From: Kitasatospora azatica KCTC 9699
Lineage (GTDB): Bacteria > Actinomycetota > Actinomycetes > Streptomycetales > Streptomycetaceae
Direction: 5' to 3'
DNA: 64,000 bases
NCBI RefSeq assembly: GCF_000744785.1
Contig: NZ_JQMO01000003.1
Location: 4,402,001-4,466,000 of the forward strand
Shown here: in pieces, positions 7,391 through 16,408 of the stretch
Layout of the letters: each line of letters opens with the position of its first letter
How positions within the stretch are numbered: the first letter of the stretch is position 1
The notes under the pieces: model-generated
Database searches by the model: none
What the model was told of the DNA's origin: nothing
What the model saw: only the letters and a program-made list of their open reading frames with translations
Program-made: the position numbers and the translations under genes

Positions 7391-10300
7391 GTGCACTACG
7401 GCATCCTCGGCACCACGACCGCGACCCACGACGACGGCACCCCGGTTCCGCTCGGCGGCGCCCGGCTGCGCGCGCTGCTCGCCGCCCTGGTGCTGCGCCA
7501 GGGCGCGCCGGTACCGGCCGAGGCGCTGGTGGCCGAAGTCTGGGAGGCCGAGCCGCCGCAGGACTCCGCCGCCGCCCTGCAGACCCTGGTCGGCCGGCTG
7601 CGGCGCACCATCGGCCGCGACGCGGTCGGCTCGGGGCCCGGCGGCTACTGGCTGACCGAGGGCGCCAGCGATCTGACCCGCTTTCAGGAACTCACCGCGA
7701 GCGGCCGCAAGGCGCTGGCCGCGGGCGATCCGCAGGCGGCGGCCGACCAGTTGGGCGCGGCGCTGGCACTGTGGCGCGGCCCGGCGCTGGCCGACCTGCC
7801 CGACCGGGCGGGCAGCGCGGTGCGGCTGGAGGCGCAGCGGGCCGAGGCCCGGCGGGCCCGGATCACCGCCGAGCTGGCGCTGGGCCGGGCCGCCGAGCTG
7901 GTCGCCGAGCTGGCCGGGCTCTGCGCCGACCACCCGCTGGACGAGCCGCTGCACCTGCTCTGGATCCGCGCACTGCAGCGCAGCGGGCGCAGCGCCGAGG
8001 CGCTGGAGCGATACGAGCAGCTGCGCCGCGCGCTGGCCGAGCAGCTGGGCGCCGACCCGGGCGCCGAGCTGCGCGCCGCGCACCAGGAGCTGCTCAGCCA
8101 GCAGCTCCCCGGCCAGGAGCACGACGGCCAGGCGCAGGTGGGCTACCAGCAGGTGGGCCACCAGTCGCAGCTGCCGGTCCGCGAGCCCCAGGCGGCCCCG
8201 AGGCGCACCGATGAGCAGCGCTCCACCGATGGCCTGCGCCCCACCGGCAACCTGCGCGCCCGCCTGACCAGCTTCGTCGGCCGCGAGCAGGACCTCAGCG
8301 CACTCGGCGAGCTGATCGGCGCCTCCCGCCTGATCACCCTGATCGGCCCCGGCGGCTCCGGCAAGACCCGCCTCTCGGTGGAGGCCGGCCGGCTCGCCCA
8401 GCGGGATCCGGCCGGGCAGGCGCACTGGCCGGACGGTGTCTGGCAGATCGAGCTGGCCCCGTTGGAGGACCCGGCCGCGGTACCCGACGCGGTGCTCTCC
8501 GCGCTGGGCCTGCGCTCCACCCAGCTGCACCAGAAGATGCCCGACGGCCCGGTGGACCCGGTGCGCCGGATCGTCGAGCACTGCGGCCGGGCCCGGATGC
8601 TGCTGCTGCTCGACAACTGCGAGCACCTCATCCAGGCCGCCGCCGAGCTGGCCGACCAGCTGCTCGCCGAGTGCCCGGGGCTGTCCATCCTGGCCACCAG
8701 CCGCGAGCCGCTGGGTGTGCCCGGCGAGGCCCTGCTGCCGGTGGAGCCGCTGCCGGACCCGATAGCGCTGCGGCTGCTCGGCGAGCGTGGCGCCGCTGCC
8801 CGGCCCGGCTTCGACCCGGCCGACGACCCGGCCGCCTGCGCCGAGATCTGCCGCCGACTGGACGGCCTGCCGCTGGCGATCGAACTGGCCGCCGCCCGGC
8901 TGCGCAGCATGACGCCCCGTCAGCTGGCCGATCGGCTGGACGGCCGGTTCGCCCTGCTGACCGGCGGCAGCCGGGTGCTGCTGCCCCGTCAGCAGACGCT
9001 GCGCGCGGTGGTCGACTGGAGCTGGGAGCTGCTGGACGAACGCGAGCGCGCGGTGCTGCGCCGACTCTCGGTGTTCGCCGGCGGCTGCACCCTGGAGGAC
9101 GCCGAACAGGTCTGCGCCGACGGTACGTCGGTGCGCGCCGGCGAGGTCGCCGAGCTGCTCTTCTCGCTGGTCGACAAGTCGCTGGTGGTGGCCGGCCTCA
9201 ACCCGCAGGGGCCGCCGCGGTACTGGATGCTGGAGACGATCCACGAGTACGCCGTCGAGCGGCTGGCCGAGGCCGCGGAGCCGCAGACCGCCGACCGGCA
9301 CCTGGCGGCCTTCCGCGAGCTGGTCCGTGAGGCCGAGCTCAACCTGCACGGGAACCAACAGGTGCGGCTGCTCGGCGTATTGGAGCGCGAGCAGGACAAC
9401 GTCCGGGCCGCGCTGCGCCATGCGGTGGCCACCGGCGCCGAGCAGGACGCGCTGGTGCTGCTGCTCGGCATGACCTGGTTCTGGATGCTGCGGGACTACC
9501 GGGCGGAGGCCCGGACCTGGGTGGACCAGGTCTGCGCCATGCACGAGGACCCGTTCGCAGAAGGCGCGCCGGCCCCCGAGCCGATCGACCGCCTGCCGCT
9601 GGAGTACTCGTTGCCGTGGTCGGACGCGGTGCTTCAGGAAGCCCGCCGGCAGGCCCGGATCTTCCAGCTGGTCTCCCGCTTCGAGGGGGACATGGAGGTG
9701 ATCGGCGACCCCGAGCTGGTGGAGCGCGCGCCGCGGATCATCGCCGCCTACCACGGCGGGCTGCCGCAGACCTACAGCTACCCGCCGATGCTGCGGATCT
9801 TCGCCTGCTTCCTGGCGGGGCAGGCCGAGCAGATGCGGGAAATGCTGGACGACGCGGTGGCGGGCTGCCGCCGGTACGGCCGCGACAGCGAGCTGGCCTG
9901 GGCGCTGCAACTGCGCGCCAAGATGTCCAACGACCAGGTCGGCGGCCTGGAGCAGGCCCGCAAGGACGGCGACGAGGCGATGGAGACCTACGCCCGGCTC
10001 GGCGACACCTGGGGGATGTCGGAGGCCCTGGCCGCCCAGGCCGAGACGGCCGGCTTCTCCGGCGACTCCGCCGCCGCGGCCGCCGCCTACCGCCGGTCGA
10101 TCGAGCTGGCCGGCGAGCTGGGCGCGTCGCAGGACGTGCCGCAGCTCACCGTGCGGCTGGGCGAGGCGATGCTGGACCAGGACCCGGAGGAGGCCGAGCG
10201 GCTGATCCGGCAGGGCCTGGCCGCCGCCGTCCGGGGCGGCCAGCGGGCCGACGGCACCCTGGTCTACGGGCACAGCCTGCTCGCCGCGCTGCACTCCCAC

Positions 10301-10807
10301 CGCGGCGACTACCCGGCCGCGCTGGCCGAGCTGGCCGCGCTGAAGAAGGACCAGAACCAACTGGGCCGCGGCGCGCCCGGGCTGACCAGCGCGCTGGTGG
10401 CCTGTGGCGAGAGTCTGGTGCTGGCCCGCAGCGGGGAGGTGGACCAAGGCGTCGAGCGGCTGCGCCATGGGCTGCGCCGGCTGGCCGAGGTCCCCGAGAC
10501 GGCCGCCGTCTTCACCCAGCACGTCACGCTGCTGCTGATCCCGCTGATCGCCGGGGTGCTGCTGATCCGCGCCGAGCGGGACGGTGATCGGGTGCCGGCC
10601 CGCCGGGCCGCTCTGCTGGTGGGTGCGCACGGCGGCCGGCTGGGCGTCCAGGGCAGCTTCCTGGAACGGCTGGAGGCGGCCACCCGGGAGGCGGCGCTGA
10701 ACCGGCTGCTGGGCGAGGCCGAGGTCGAGCGGCTCAAGGCCGAGGGCCGCGGCCTCTCCTGGGAGGAGACCACGGCCCTGCTGGACGTGCTGGTGGAAGA
10801 GCTCTGA
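7391..10807 (+). CDS. AfsR-like BTAD regulator with NB-ARC ATPase and TPR regions
   Basis: 1138 residues from GTG 7391. The order is an OmpR/PhoB-type winged helix (about 1-85; GARLRALLAALVLRQG, LVGRLRRTIG), a BTAD helical domain (about 90-240), a glutamine-rich linker, a STAND/NB-ARC ATPase with P-loop GPGGSGKTRL at about 318 and a Walker-B-like MLLLLDNCEHL at about 400, and a long TPR-like helical C-terminus. This is the architecture of large SARP activators, which control antibiotic or stress genes in Streptomyces. It is convergent with a DrrAB-type exporter. No biosynthetic cluster is present, so the target is unknown. Its size is typical for the class. Confidence 0.9.
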   Translation: MHYGILGTTTATHDDGTPVPLGGARLRALLAALVLRQGAPVPAEALVAEVWEAEPPQDSAAALQTLVGRLRRTIGRDAVGSGPGGYWLTEGASDLTRFQELTASGRKALAAGDPQAAADQLGAALALWRGPALADLPDRAGSAVRLEAQRAEARRARITAELALGRAAELVAELAGLCADHPLDEPLHLLWIRALQRSGRSAEALERYEQLRRALAEQLGADPGAELRAAHQELLSQQLPGQEHDGQAQVGYQQVGHQSQLPVREPQAAPRRTDEQRSTDGLRPTGNLRARLTSFVGREQDLSALGELIGASRLITLIGPGGSGKTRLSVEAGRLAQRDPAGQAHWPDGVWQIELAPLEDPAAVPDAVLSALGLRSTQLHQKMPDGPVDPVRRIVEHCGRARMLLLLDNCEHLIQAAAELADQLLAECPGLSILATSREPLGVPGEALLPVEPLPDPIALRLLGERGAAARPGFDPADDPAACAEICRRLDGLPLAIELAAARLRSMTPRQLADRLDGRFALLTGGSRVLLPRQQTLRAVVDWSWELLDERERAVLRRLSVFAGGCTLEDAEQVCADGTSVRAGEVAELLFSLVDKSLVVAGLNPQGPPRYWMLETIHEYAVERLAEAAEPQTADRHLAAFRELVREAELNLHGNQQVRLLGVLEREQDNVRAALRHAVATGAEQDALVLLLGMTWFWMLRDYRAEARTWVDQVCAMHEDPFAEGAPAPEPIDRLPLEYSLPWSDAVLQEARRQARIFQLVSRFEGDMEVIGDPELVERAPRIIAAYHGGLPQTYSYPPMLRIFACFLAGQAEQMREMLDDAVAGCRRYGRDSELAWALQLRAKMSNDQVGGLEQARKDGDEAMETYARLGDTWGMSEALAAQAETAGFSGDSAAAAAAYRRSIELAGELGASQDVPQLTVRLGEAMLDQDPEEAERLIRQGLAAAVRGGQRADGTLVYGHSLLAALHSHRGDYPAALAELAALKKDQNQLGRGAPGLTSALVACGESLVLARSGEVDQGVERLRHGLRRLAEVPETAAVFTQHVTLLLIPLIAGVLLIRAERDGDRVPARRAALLVGAHGGRLGVQGSFLERLEAATREAALNRLLGEAEVERLKAEGRGLSWEETTALLDVLVEEL

Positions 10808-10814
10808 GGCGGCG

Positions 10815-11651
10815 TCAGGTCCGCTTGCGGAACCGGGCGACGGCGAGCGGGGCGGTGATCGCGGTGATCCCCACCGACCAGATCAGCACCAGGGTGACCG
10901 AGTGGGCCAGCGGTCCGCCGTTGATCAGGTTGCGGCAGGCGTCGGCCAGGTTGGAGAGCGGGTTGTACTTGGTGAAGGCCTGCAGCCAGCCGGGCATGGT
11001 GCTCGGCGGTGCGAAGATCGAGCTGCCGAACTGCAGCGGCATCAGCACCAGCATGCCGATCCCCTGGACGGCCTGGGCACTGCGCAGCACCAGTCCGAGC
11101 AGCATCGAGATCCAGACCAGCGACATCCCGAAGAGCAGCGAGAGGCCGACCGCGCCGAGTACCCCGAGCACCCCGGTCTTCAACTGCAGTCCGAGTATCA
11201 GCGCGAAGCTGATCAGCACCGCGTAGGAGACCAGTCCACGGCAGGCCTCGGCCAGCATCTTGCCGATCAGCACCGAGGAGCGCCCGATCGGCAGGGTCCG
11301 GAAACGGTCCATCACCCCGGTCTGGAAGTCGGTGTTGAGCCCGGTGCCGACCGCCATCGCCAGGTTCATCCCGGTGGTGCCGAGCAGACCCGGGATCAGC
11401 CACTGCTTGTACTGCCCCTGACTGGAGATGGCGCCGCCGAAGACGTAGACGAAGAGCACGGTGAAGATGATCGGCATCAGCACCGCGTCGAACATCGACT
11501 CCGGGTCGGCCTTGATCCGCATCAGGTTGCGCCGGGTCAGTGCGCCGATATGGCGCAGGTGGCCGCGCAGCCCGATCCGGCCGTCCGCGTCCGGGTAGGC
11601 GGCGGCCGTGGTGGTGGGGGCGGTGACGGGGGCGGTGGTGGCGGTGGTCAT
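10815..11651 (-). CDS. ABC-2 type transporter permease (DrrB-like)
   Basis: 278 residues with six hydrophobic segments. The ABC-2 signature region is visible: an amphipathic N-terminus RRNLMRIKADPESMFDAVLM, a first TM PIIFTVLFVYVFGG and a later FRTLPIGRSSVL loop. It matches DrrB, the permease of daunorubicin-type drug exporters. Its start overlaps the stop of the upstream ATPase gene by 4 bp (ATGA, 11648-11651), so the two are translationally coupled and form one exporter. It is convergent with the AfsR-like gene at only 7 bp. Confidence 0.9.
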   Translation of the reverse strand: MTTATTAPVTAPTTTAAAYPDADGRIGLRGHLRHIGALTRRNLMRIKADPESMFDAVLMPIIFTVLFVYVFGGAISSQGQYKQWLIPGLLGTTGMNLAMAVGTGLNTDFQTGVMDRFRTLPIGRSSVLIGKMLAEACRGLVSYAVLISFALILGLQLKTGVLGVLGAVGLSLLFGMSLVWISMLLGLVLRSAQAVQGIGMLVLMPLQFGSSIFAPPSTMPGWLQAFTKYNPLSNLADACRNLINGGPLAHSVTLVLIWSVGITAITAPLAVARFRKRT

Positions 11652-12655
11652 CGCTGGGCCTCCTGGCCGGCCGGGGTGTCGGTGGGCTGCTTGCCGGCCG
11701 GGGTGTCGGTGGGCTGCTTGCCGGTGATCGCCAGGAAGACCTCGTCCAGGCTGGGCACCTTGGTGTCGATGGCGGCGATGCCGAAGCCGCGGGTGCCGAG
11801 CACCCCGATCACGGCGGTCAGCTGCTCCTCGCGGCTGATCGGTACCGCGAGCCGGCCGGTCTCCACCGAGTGGGTCGCGCCGCTGATCCCGCTCTCGGCC
11901 AGGCAGCGGGCCATCTCGGACAGTTCGGCCGGGTGGGTCGGGCGGATCTGCAGGGTGCGGCCGCCGACCTGGGCCTTCAGCCCGTCCACCGTGCCGTTGG
12001 CGATCACCTGGCCGCGGTCGATCACGGTCAGGTCGGTGGCCAACTGCTCGGCCTCCTCCATGTACTGGGTGGTGAGCAGCACGGTGGCGCCTTCGGCGAC
12101 CATCCGCTGCACCTCGTCCCAGACCTCGTTGCGGGTGCGCGGGTCCAGGCCGGTGGTGGGCTCGTCCAGGTAGAGCACCCGGGGGCGGCCGATCATGCTC
12201 GCGGCCAGGTCGAGGCGTCGGCGCATCCCGCCGGAGTAGGTCTTGGCCGGGCGGCCGGCGGCCTCGGTGAGCGAGAAGCGCTCCAGCAGCTCGGTGGCGC
12301 GGGCCTTGGCCTCCTTGCCGGACAGGTCGAGCAGTCGGCCGATCAGGTAGAGGTTCTCGGCGCCGGAGAGCAGTTCGTCCACCGAGGCGTACTGGCCGGT
12401 GAGGCCGATCGTGCGGCGCAGCTGCTTGGGCTGGCGCAGTACGTCGTAGCCGCCGACCACGGCGGTGCCGGCGTCGGGCTTGATCAGCGTGGAGAGCACT
12501 CGGATCAGCGTGGTCTTTCCGGCCCCGTTCGGGCCGAGCACGCCGAGCACGGTGCCCTGGCGGACCGTCAGGTCCACCCCGTCCAGGGCCTTGGTGTCAC
12601 CGAAGTGCTTGACGATGCCCCGGGCTTCGACAGCATGGGCGGTCTTCGTTGTCAT
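11648..12655 (-). CDS. ABC transporter ATP-binding protein (DrrA-like)
   Basis: 335 residues. Walker A is GPNGAGKTTLIRV (about 40), the Q-loop lies near TGQYASVDELL, the ABC signature is YSGGMRRRLDLA (about 140), Walker B is RVLYLDEPTTGLD, and the switch reads LLTTQYMEEAEQLA. Together with the C-terminal DrrA-type extension (ISREEQLTAVIGVLG, VPSLDEVFLAITG) this is an exporter ATPase of the daunorubicin-resistance group. The very end carries a duplicated nonapeptide KQPTDTPAG, encoded by a perfect 27-bp tandem repeat. Exported substrate unknown. Confidence 0.92.
   Translation of the reverse strand: MTTKTAHAVEARGIVKHFGDTKALDGVDLTVRQGTVLGVLGPNGAGKTTLIRVLSTLIKPDAGTAVVGGYDVLRQPKQLRRTIGLTGQYASVDELLSGAENLYLIGRLLDLSGKEAKARATELLERFSLTEAAGRPAKTYSGGMRRRLDLAASMIGRPRVLYLDEPTTGLDPRTRNEVWDEVQRMVAEGATVLLTTQYMEEAEQLATDLTVIDRGQVIANGTVDGLKAQVGGRTLQIRPTHPAELSEMARCLAESGISGATHSVETGRLAVPISREEQLTAVIGVLGTRGFGIAAIDTKVPSLDEVFLAITGKQPTDTPAGKQPTDTPAGQEAQR
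11666..11719 (-). repeat. 27-bp tandem duplication at the 3' end of the ABC ATPase gene
   Basis: Two perfect adjacent 27-bp copies (11666-11692 and 11693-11719), in frame, encode KQPTDTPAG twice near the C-terminus. The length is a multiple of three, so the frame is kept. Confidence 0.85.
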
Positions 12656-12698
12656 GCCTCAAGGCTGTCCGCCGCCGCTGTCACGCCGCTGTCACGCA

Positions 12699-12738
12699 AC
12701 CGGCAGCGGGCCGGCGTCACCGTCGGCCCGCTGCCGGT
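12699..12738 (-). terminator. Hairpin terminator between panB and the ABC exporter genes
   Basis: Perfect 15-bp arms, 12699-12713 (ACCGGCAGCGGGCCG) and 12724-12738, with a 10-nt loop. It sits downstream of panB on the minus strand and upstream of the ABC ATPase start at 12655, so it probably ends panB transcripts. Confidence 0.75.
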
Positions 12739-12762
12739 CTGCTGTCAGCTCGCTGTCGCGAC

Positions 12763-12802
12763 TACCTGGAGCCGCGCCTACTTGAAGCCGCGCCTACTTG
12801 AA
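12763..12802 (-). repeat. 16-bp tandem duplication spanning the panB stop codon
   Basis: Two perfect 16-bp copies of GCCGCGCCTACTTGAA (12771-12786 and 12787-12802) and a decayed third (around 12763). The copy nearest the gene contains the real stop codon (12794-12796); the outer copy repeats the same TAG. This looks like a slippage product. Confidence 0.8.
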
Positions 12803-13672
12803 GGTGTGCTCGGCCGCCGGGAAGCTGCCGCCGCGCACCTCGGCGGCGTACTCGCGCGCCGCGTCCCCGAGCACCGCCCGCAGGTTGGCGTACTGCTTGA
12901 CGAACTTCGGCACCCGGCCGGCGGTCATCCCGGCCATGTCCGTCCAGACCAGCACCTGCGCGTCGCAGCCGGCGCCGGCGCCGATGCCGACCGTCGGGAT
13001 CGACAGCGACTCGGTGACGTGCCCGGCCAGCTCGGCCGGCACCGCCTCCAGCACCACGGCGAAGGCGCCGGCCTGCTGCACCGCCTTGGCGTCGCGCTGC
13101 AGCTTGTGCGCGGCCTCGTCGCCCCGGCCCTGCACCGGGTAGCCGCCGAGCGCGTGCACCGACTGCGGGGTCAGGCCGATGTGCGCCATCACCGGCACCC
13201 CGGCCTCGGTGAGCAGCTCGATGGTGCGGGCGCTGCGCTCGCCGCCCTCCAGCTTGACCGCGCCGACCCCGGCCTCCTTCATCAGCCGGACGGCGTTGCG
13301 CAGGGCCTGCGCCGGGGACTCCTGGTACGAGCCGAACGGCATGTCGCCGATCACCAGGGCCCGCTCGGTGCCGCGCACCACGGCGGCGGAGAGCATCACC
13401 ATCTCGTCCATGGTGACCGGGACGGTGGTGGTGTAGCCGAGGTGGCAGTTGCCGGCCGAGTCGCCGACCAGCAGGACCGGGATGCCGGCCTCGTCGAAGA
13501 CGCCGGCCGTCAGGGCGTCGTAGGCGGTGAGCATCGCCCACCGCTCCCCGCGCTGCTTGGCGGCGGCCAGGTCGCGGACGGTGACGCGGCGGTTGGTGAC
13601 CCCGCCGTAGAGGGTGTGCCCCTCGGACGCCTTGGCGGGCGTCTGGGCAGGCGAAGGCTGAGAAGCGTTCAT
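12794..13672 (-). CDS. panB: 3-methyl-2-oxobutanoate hydroxymethyltransferase
   Basis: 292 residues from ATG 13672. It catalyses the first committed step of pantothenate (coenzyme A) synthesis, adding a hydroxymethyl group from methylene-THF to 2-oxoisovalerate. Family motifs are clear: MLTAYDALTAGVFDEAGIP, LLVGDSAGNCHLGY (metal Asp), MPFGSYQ, VKLEGGE, VMAHIGLTPQSVHALGGYPV with the catalytic Glu later in VVLEAVPAELA, and IPTVGIGAGAGCDAQVLVW. A short disordered leader precedes the barrel. No panC is adjacent. A strong hairpin follows the gene. Confidence 0.96.
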   Translation of the reverse strand: MNASQPSPAQTPAKASEGHTLYGGVTNRRVTVRDLAAAKQRGERWAMLTAYDALTAGVFDEAGIPVLLVGDSAGNCHLGYTTTVPVTMDEMVMLSAAVVRGTERALVIGDMPFGSYQESPAQALRNAVRLMKEAGVGAVKLEGGERSARTIELLTEAGVPVMAHIGLTPQSVHALGGYPVQGRGDEAAHKLQRDAKAVQQAGAFAVVLEAVPAELAGHVTESLSIPTVGIGAGAGCDAQVLVWTDMAGMTAGRVPKFVKQYANLRAVLGDAAREYAAEVRGGSFPAAEHTFK

Positions 13673-13791
13673 GGAACAGGCTCCTGATGGGTTGTGGTCT
13701 CGTGGCGCCGTGTGGCGTCCCCGGATCTGCGTCCATGCTTGCACGGCCCGCCGCCGGCGCAAAAGAGCCGGGTAACTTTGCCGATGTTTTG

Positions 13792-13830
13792 CGATACGGG
13801 TCCGTCTCGTATCGAAAACCGGAGTAGAGT
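13792..13830 (+). promoter_or_regulatory. Operator and -10 of the efflux pump operon
   Basis: A perfect inverted repeat CGATACG (13792-13798) and CGTATCG (13808-13814) with a 9-bp spacer lies just upstream of a TAGAGT -10-like hexamer (13825-13830), covering where the -35 would be. TetR repressors bind such sites, and a tetR gene is the second gene of the operon. A site shared with divergent panB is possible, but the position favours the pump. Confidence 0.65.
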
Positions 13831-13915
13831 CACCGTGGGGGATTTCGAGACGCCAGCGTCTCGAAGCCGTTCCCGCCAGCTTGCCGTACCTCCACCGCAC
13901 GGACGGGACAGACGC

Positions 13916-15529
13916 ATGACCACCGCGACACCGGGCACCGCACCACGGGTGCCGGAAGCCATCCACCGCCGGCGCTGGGCGATCCTGGGCACGCTGATCC
14001 TGGCGCTGCTCGTCGTCGTCCTCGACAACTCGATCCTCAACGTCGCGATGAAGACCATCGCGACCCCGGCTCCCGTCGGCCTCGGCGCCACCCAGAGCGA
14101 CCTCGAGTGGGCGATCAACTCCTACACGCTGGTCTTCGCCGGCCTGCTCTTCACCTCGGGCCTGCTCGGCGACCGGTTCGGCCGCAAGAAGGCGCTGCTC
14201 GGCGGCATGGTGGTGTTCGGACTGGGCTCGCTGCTCTCCGCGCTGTCCACCGGACCCGGCCAGCTGATCACCTTCCGGGCCGTGATGGGCCTGGGCGGTG
14301 CCTTCGTGATGCCGGCCACGCTGGCCATCATCATGAACGTCTTCGAGCGCAAGGAGCAGCCCAAGGCGATCGGCGTCTGGGCCGGCGCGGTGGGCCTGGC
14401 GATCGCGATCGGCCCGATCACCGGCGGTCTGCTGATCGAGCACTTCTGGTGGGGCTCGGTCTTCCTGGTCAACGTGCCGATCGTGGCCGTGGCGCTGGTG
14501 GCGATGTTCCTGCTGGTCCCGGACTCCAAGGACCCCAACCCCGGCAAGCTCGACCCGGTCGGCGTGCTGCTGTCGATCATCGGTCTGGTGGCGCTGATCT
14601 ACGGCATCATCAAGGGCGGCGAGCTGGCCGACTTCACGCAGGCCGCGGCCTGGGTGCCGGTGCTGATCGGCCTGGTCGCGCTGACCGCCTTCGTGTTCTA
14701 CGAGAAGCGGATCAGCCACCCGGCGCTGGACGTCAGCTGGTTCCGCAACCGGGTCTTCTCCGCGTCGGTGGCCGTGATCGGCGTGGTCTTCTTCGCGCTG
14801 ATGGGCGTCTCCTTCTTCGGCGTCTTCTACACCCAGAGCGTGCGCGGCTACAGCGCGCTGGCCGCCGGTGCGCTGATGCTGCCGCTGGCCTGCGCCCAGC
14901 TGCTGTTCGCCCCCCGGGCCCGGCTGGTGGTCGACAAGATCGGCGTGCGGGCCACCTGTGCGGGCGGCATGGCGCTGATCGCGATCGCCTTCCTGGGCTA
15001 CCTGCTGCTCGACCGGACCACCCCGATCTGGGTGCTCGAGGTGATCGGCTTCGTGATGGGCGCCGGCATGGCGCACGTGATGCCGCCGGTGACCGTGTCG
15101 ATCATGGGCTCGCTGCCGCGCGAGAAGGCCGGCGCCGGCTCGGCGATCAACAACACCTTCCGCCAGGTCGGCGGCTCGCTGGGCGTCGCGGTGCTCGGTG
15201 CGGTGCTCTCCACCGTCTACCGCAACGGCATCTCCGACAAGCTCGCCGAGCTGCCCGCCGGGCTGCGGGACAAGGCGGGGGAGTCGCTGGAGGCCACCCT
15301 CGGGATCGCCGGGCAGTCCGGGCCGAAGGGCCAGGCGCTGGTCCAGCCCGCCTACGACTCCTTCATCCACGCCATGCACGTGGTGGCCGGCCTGTCCGCC
15401 GGGGTGACCGTGGTCGGCGCCCTGCTGGCCTGGTTCTTCCTGCCCGGCGTGGTGGCCGCCCCGGGCGCCGCCCCGGCGGACGCCGCCAAGGCCGCAGCGG
15501 TCGAACCGGTCCCCTCGACCAAGGCCTGA
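13916..15529 (+). CDS. MFS efflux transporter, DHA2 (EmrB/QacA) family
   Basis: 537 residues from ATG 13916, with GGACGGGA upstream. About 14 membrane segments. Motif D1 VVVLDNSILNVAM in TM1 and motif A LLGDRFGRKKALLGG in loop 2-3 define the drug:H+ antiporter 2 family, and the TM5 motif C region reads GLAIAIGPITGGLLIEHFWW. It exports toxic compounds using the proton gradient. It is followed 23 bp later by a TetR gene, with an inverted-repeat operator in its promoter, so induction by the pump substrate is likely. The frame is open to 13694, but the family N-terminus fits 13916. Confidence 0.93.
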   Translation: MTTATPGTAPRVPEAIHRRRWAILGTLILALLVVVLDNSILNVAMKTIATPAPVGLGATQSDLEWAINSYTLVFAGLLFTSGLLGDRFGRKKALLGGMVVFGLGSLLSALSTGPGQLITFRAVMGLGGAFVMPATLAIIMNVFERKEQPKAIGVWAGAVGLAIAIGPITGGLLIEHFWWGSVFLVNVPIVAVALVAMFLLVPDSKDPNPGKLDPVGVLLSIIGLVALIYGIIKGGELADFTQAAAWVPVLIGLVALTAFVFYEKRISHPALDVSWFRNRVFSASVAVIGVVFFALMGVSFFGVFYTQSVRGYSALAAGALMLPLACAQLLFAPRARLVVDKIGVRATCAGGMALIAIAFLGYLLLDRTTPIWVLEVIGFVMGAGMAHVMPPVTVSIMGSLPREKAGAGSAINNTFRQVGGSLGVAVLGAVLSTVYRNGISDKLAELPAGLRDKAGESLEATLGIAGQSGPKGQALVQPAYDSFIHAMHVVAGLSAGVTVVGALLAWFFLPGVVAAPGAAPADAAKAAAVEPVPSTKA

Positions 15530-15552
15530 GCGGGGCGAAGGAGAATAGCCTC

Positions 15553-16278
15553 ATGGACACGGATCGCCAGTTCTCGTCGATTGTCGCCGCCGGGGCGCCG
15601 CAGTGTGCGGCGCCCCGGCGGGGGCGTCCCCGTTCCGAGGCAGCGGAGCTGGCGATCTGTCAGGCCGTGGAGCGGCTGATGACCGAGGGCGGCAGCCTGG
15701 CGGACCTGACCATCGAGGGCATCGCCCAGGCCGCCGGGGTCGGCAAGGCCACCATCTACCGGCGCTGGCCCAACAAGGAGGCGCTGCTGGTCGACGTGAT
15801 CGCCCGGCTGGAGGAGCCGGTCCCCGAGCTGCCCGGCACCAGCGTGCGGGACGACGTGGTGGAGATCATCGAGTACATGCGCCGCCGCGGCCTGGCCAAG
15901 CGCTCGCGCTGGGTGCTGCGGGTGGCGTTGCAGCAGATGCACCAGCTGCCCGGACTCAAAGAGGTGTACTACGAACGGGTGATCAACGAGCGCCGCCGGA
16001 TGCTGCGCGAGGTGGTCGAGCGCGGCATGGCCAACGGCGAGTTCCGCGCCGACCTGGACTCCGCGCTGCTCGCCGAGATGCTGGTCGGCCCGATGCTGCT
16101 GCGCGCGGTGATATACGACGACTCGCCGCTGGACGACCCCGAGCTGCCGGCCCTGATCGTGGACACCCTGCTGGAGGGACTGCGTGGCCCGGCCGCCAGC
16201 GGTGCTCCGGCCGCCGGCGGTGCTCCGGCCCCCGGCGGTGCTCCGGCCCACGGCGCCGCGCCCGCGCAAAAGCGCTGA
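15553..16278 (+). CDS. TetR-family repressor of the upstream efflux pump
   Basis: 241 residues from ATG 15553. The helix-turn-helix is about residues 38-70 (LADLTIEGIAQAAGVGKATI, YRRWPNKEALLVDVI), followed by an all-helical ligand domain of the TetR_C type (RRMLREVVERGMANGEFRAD). It is the second gene of a pump-repressor operon, so the likely circuit is autorepression together with the pump through the inverted repeat at 13792-13814. The C-terminus is a tandem 15-bp-repeat tail giving GGAPA-like units (about residues 215-238), with no homology to the fold. Confidence 0.92.
   Translation: MDTDRQFSSIVAAGAPQCAAPRRGRPRSEAAELAICQAVERLMTEGGSLADLTIEGIAQAAGVGKATIYRRWPNKEALLVDVIARLEEPVPELPGTSVRDDVVEIIEYMRRRGLAKRSRWVLRVALQQMHQLPGLKEVYYERVINERRRMLREVVERGMANGEFRADLDSALLAEMLVGPMLLRAVIYDDSPLDDPELPALIVDTLLEGLRGPAASGAPAAGGAPAPGGAPAHGAAPAQKR
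16192..16268 (+). repeat. 15-bp repeats at the 3' end of the tetR gene
   Basis: About four imperfect in-frame copies of GGCGGTGCTCCGGCC encode Gly-Gly-Ala-Pro-Ala units at the C-terminus. Disordered, low-complexity tail. Confidence 0.7.
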
Positions 16279-16408
16279 TGGCGGAACCTCTGAGGTGCTC
16301 GAGCGCGTCTGTCCCGGCATAGGCTGAGCCGAAGATCCGACATTTCCGGACAGGACTTCGGCCCAGGCAGGCAGGACGGACATCGACGAGCCCCAGGGGG
16401 TCCCCCGC

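Noticed and set aside
7304..10630. A 1108-codon minus-strand frame opposite the AfsR-like gene
   Set aside because: Gln/Gly/Arg-rich shadow; the plus strand has the winged-helix, BTAD and P-loop motifs.
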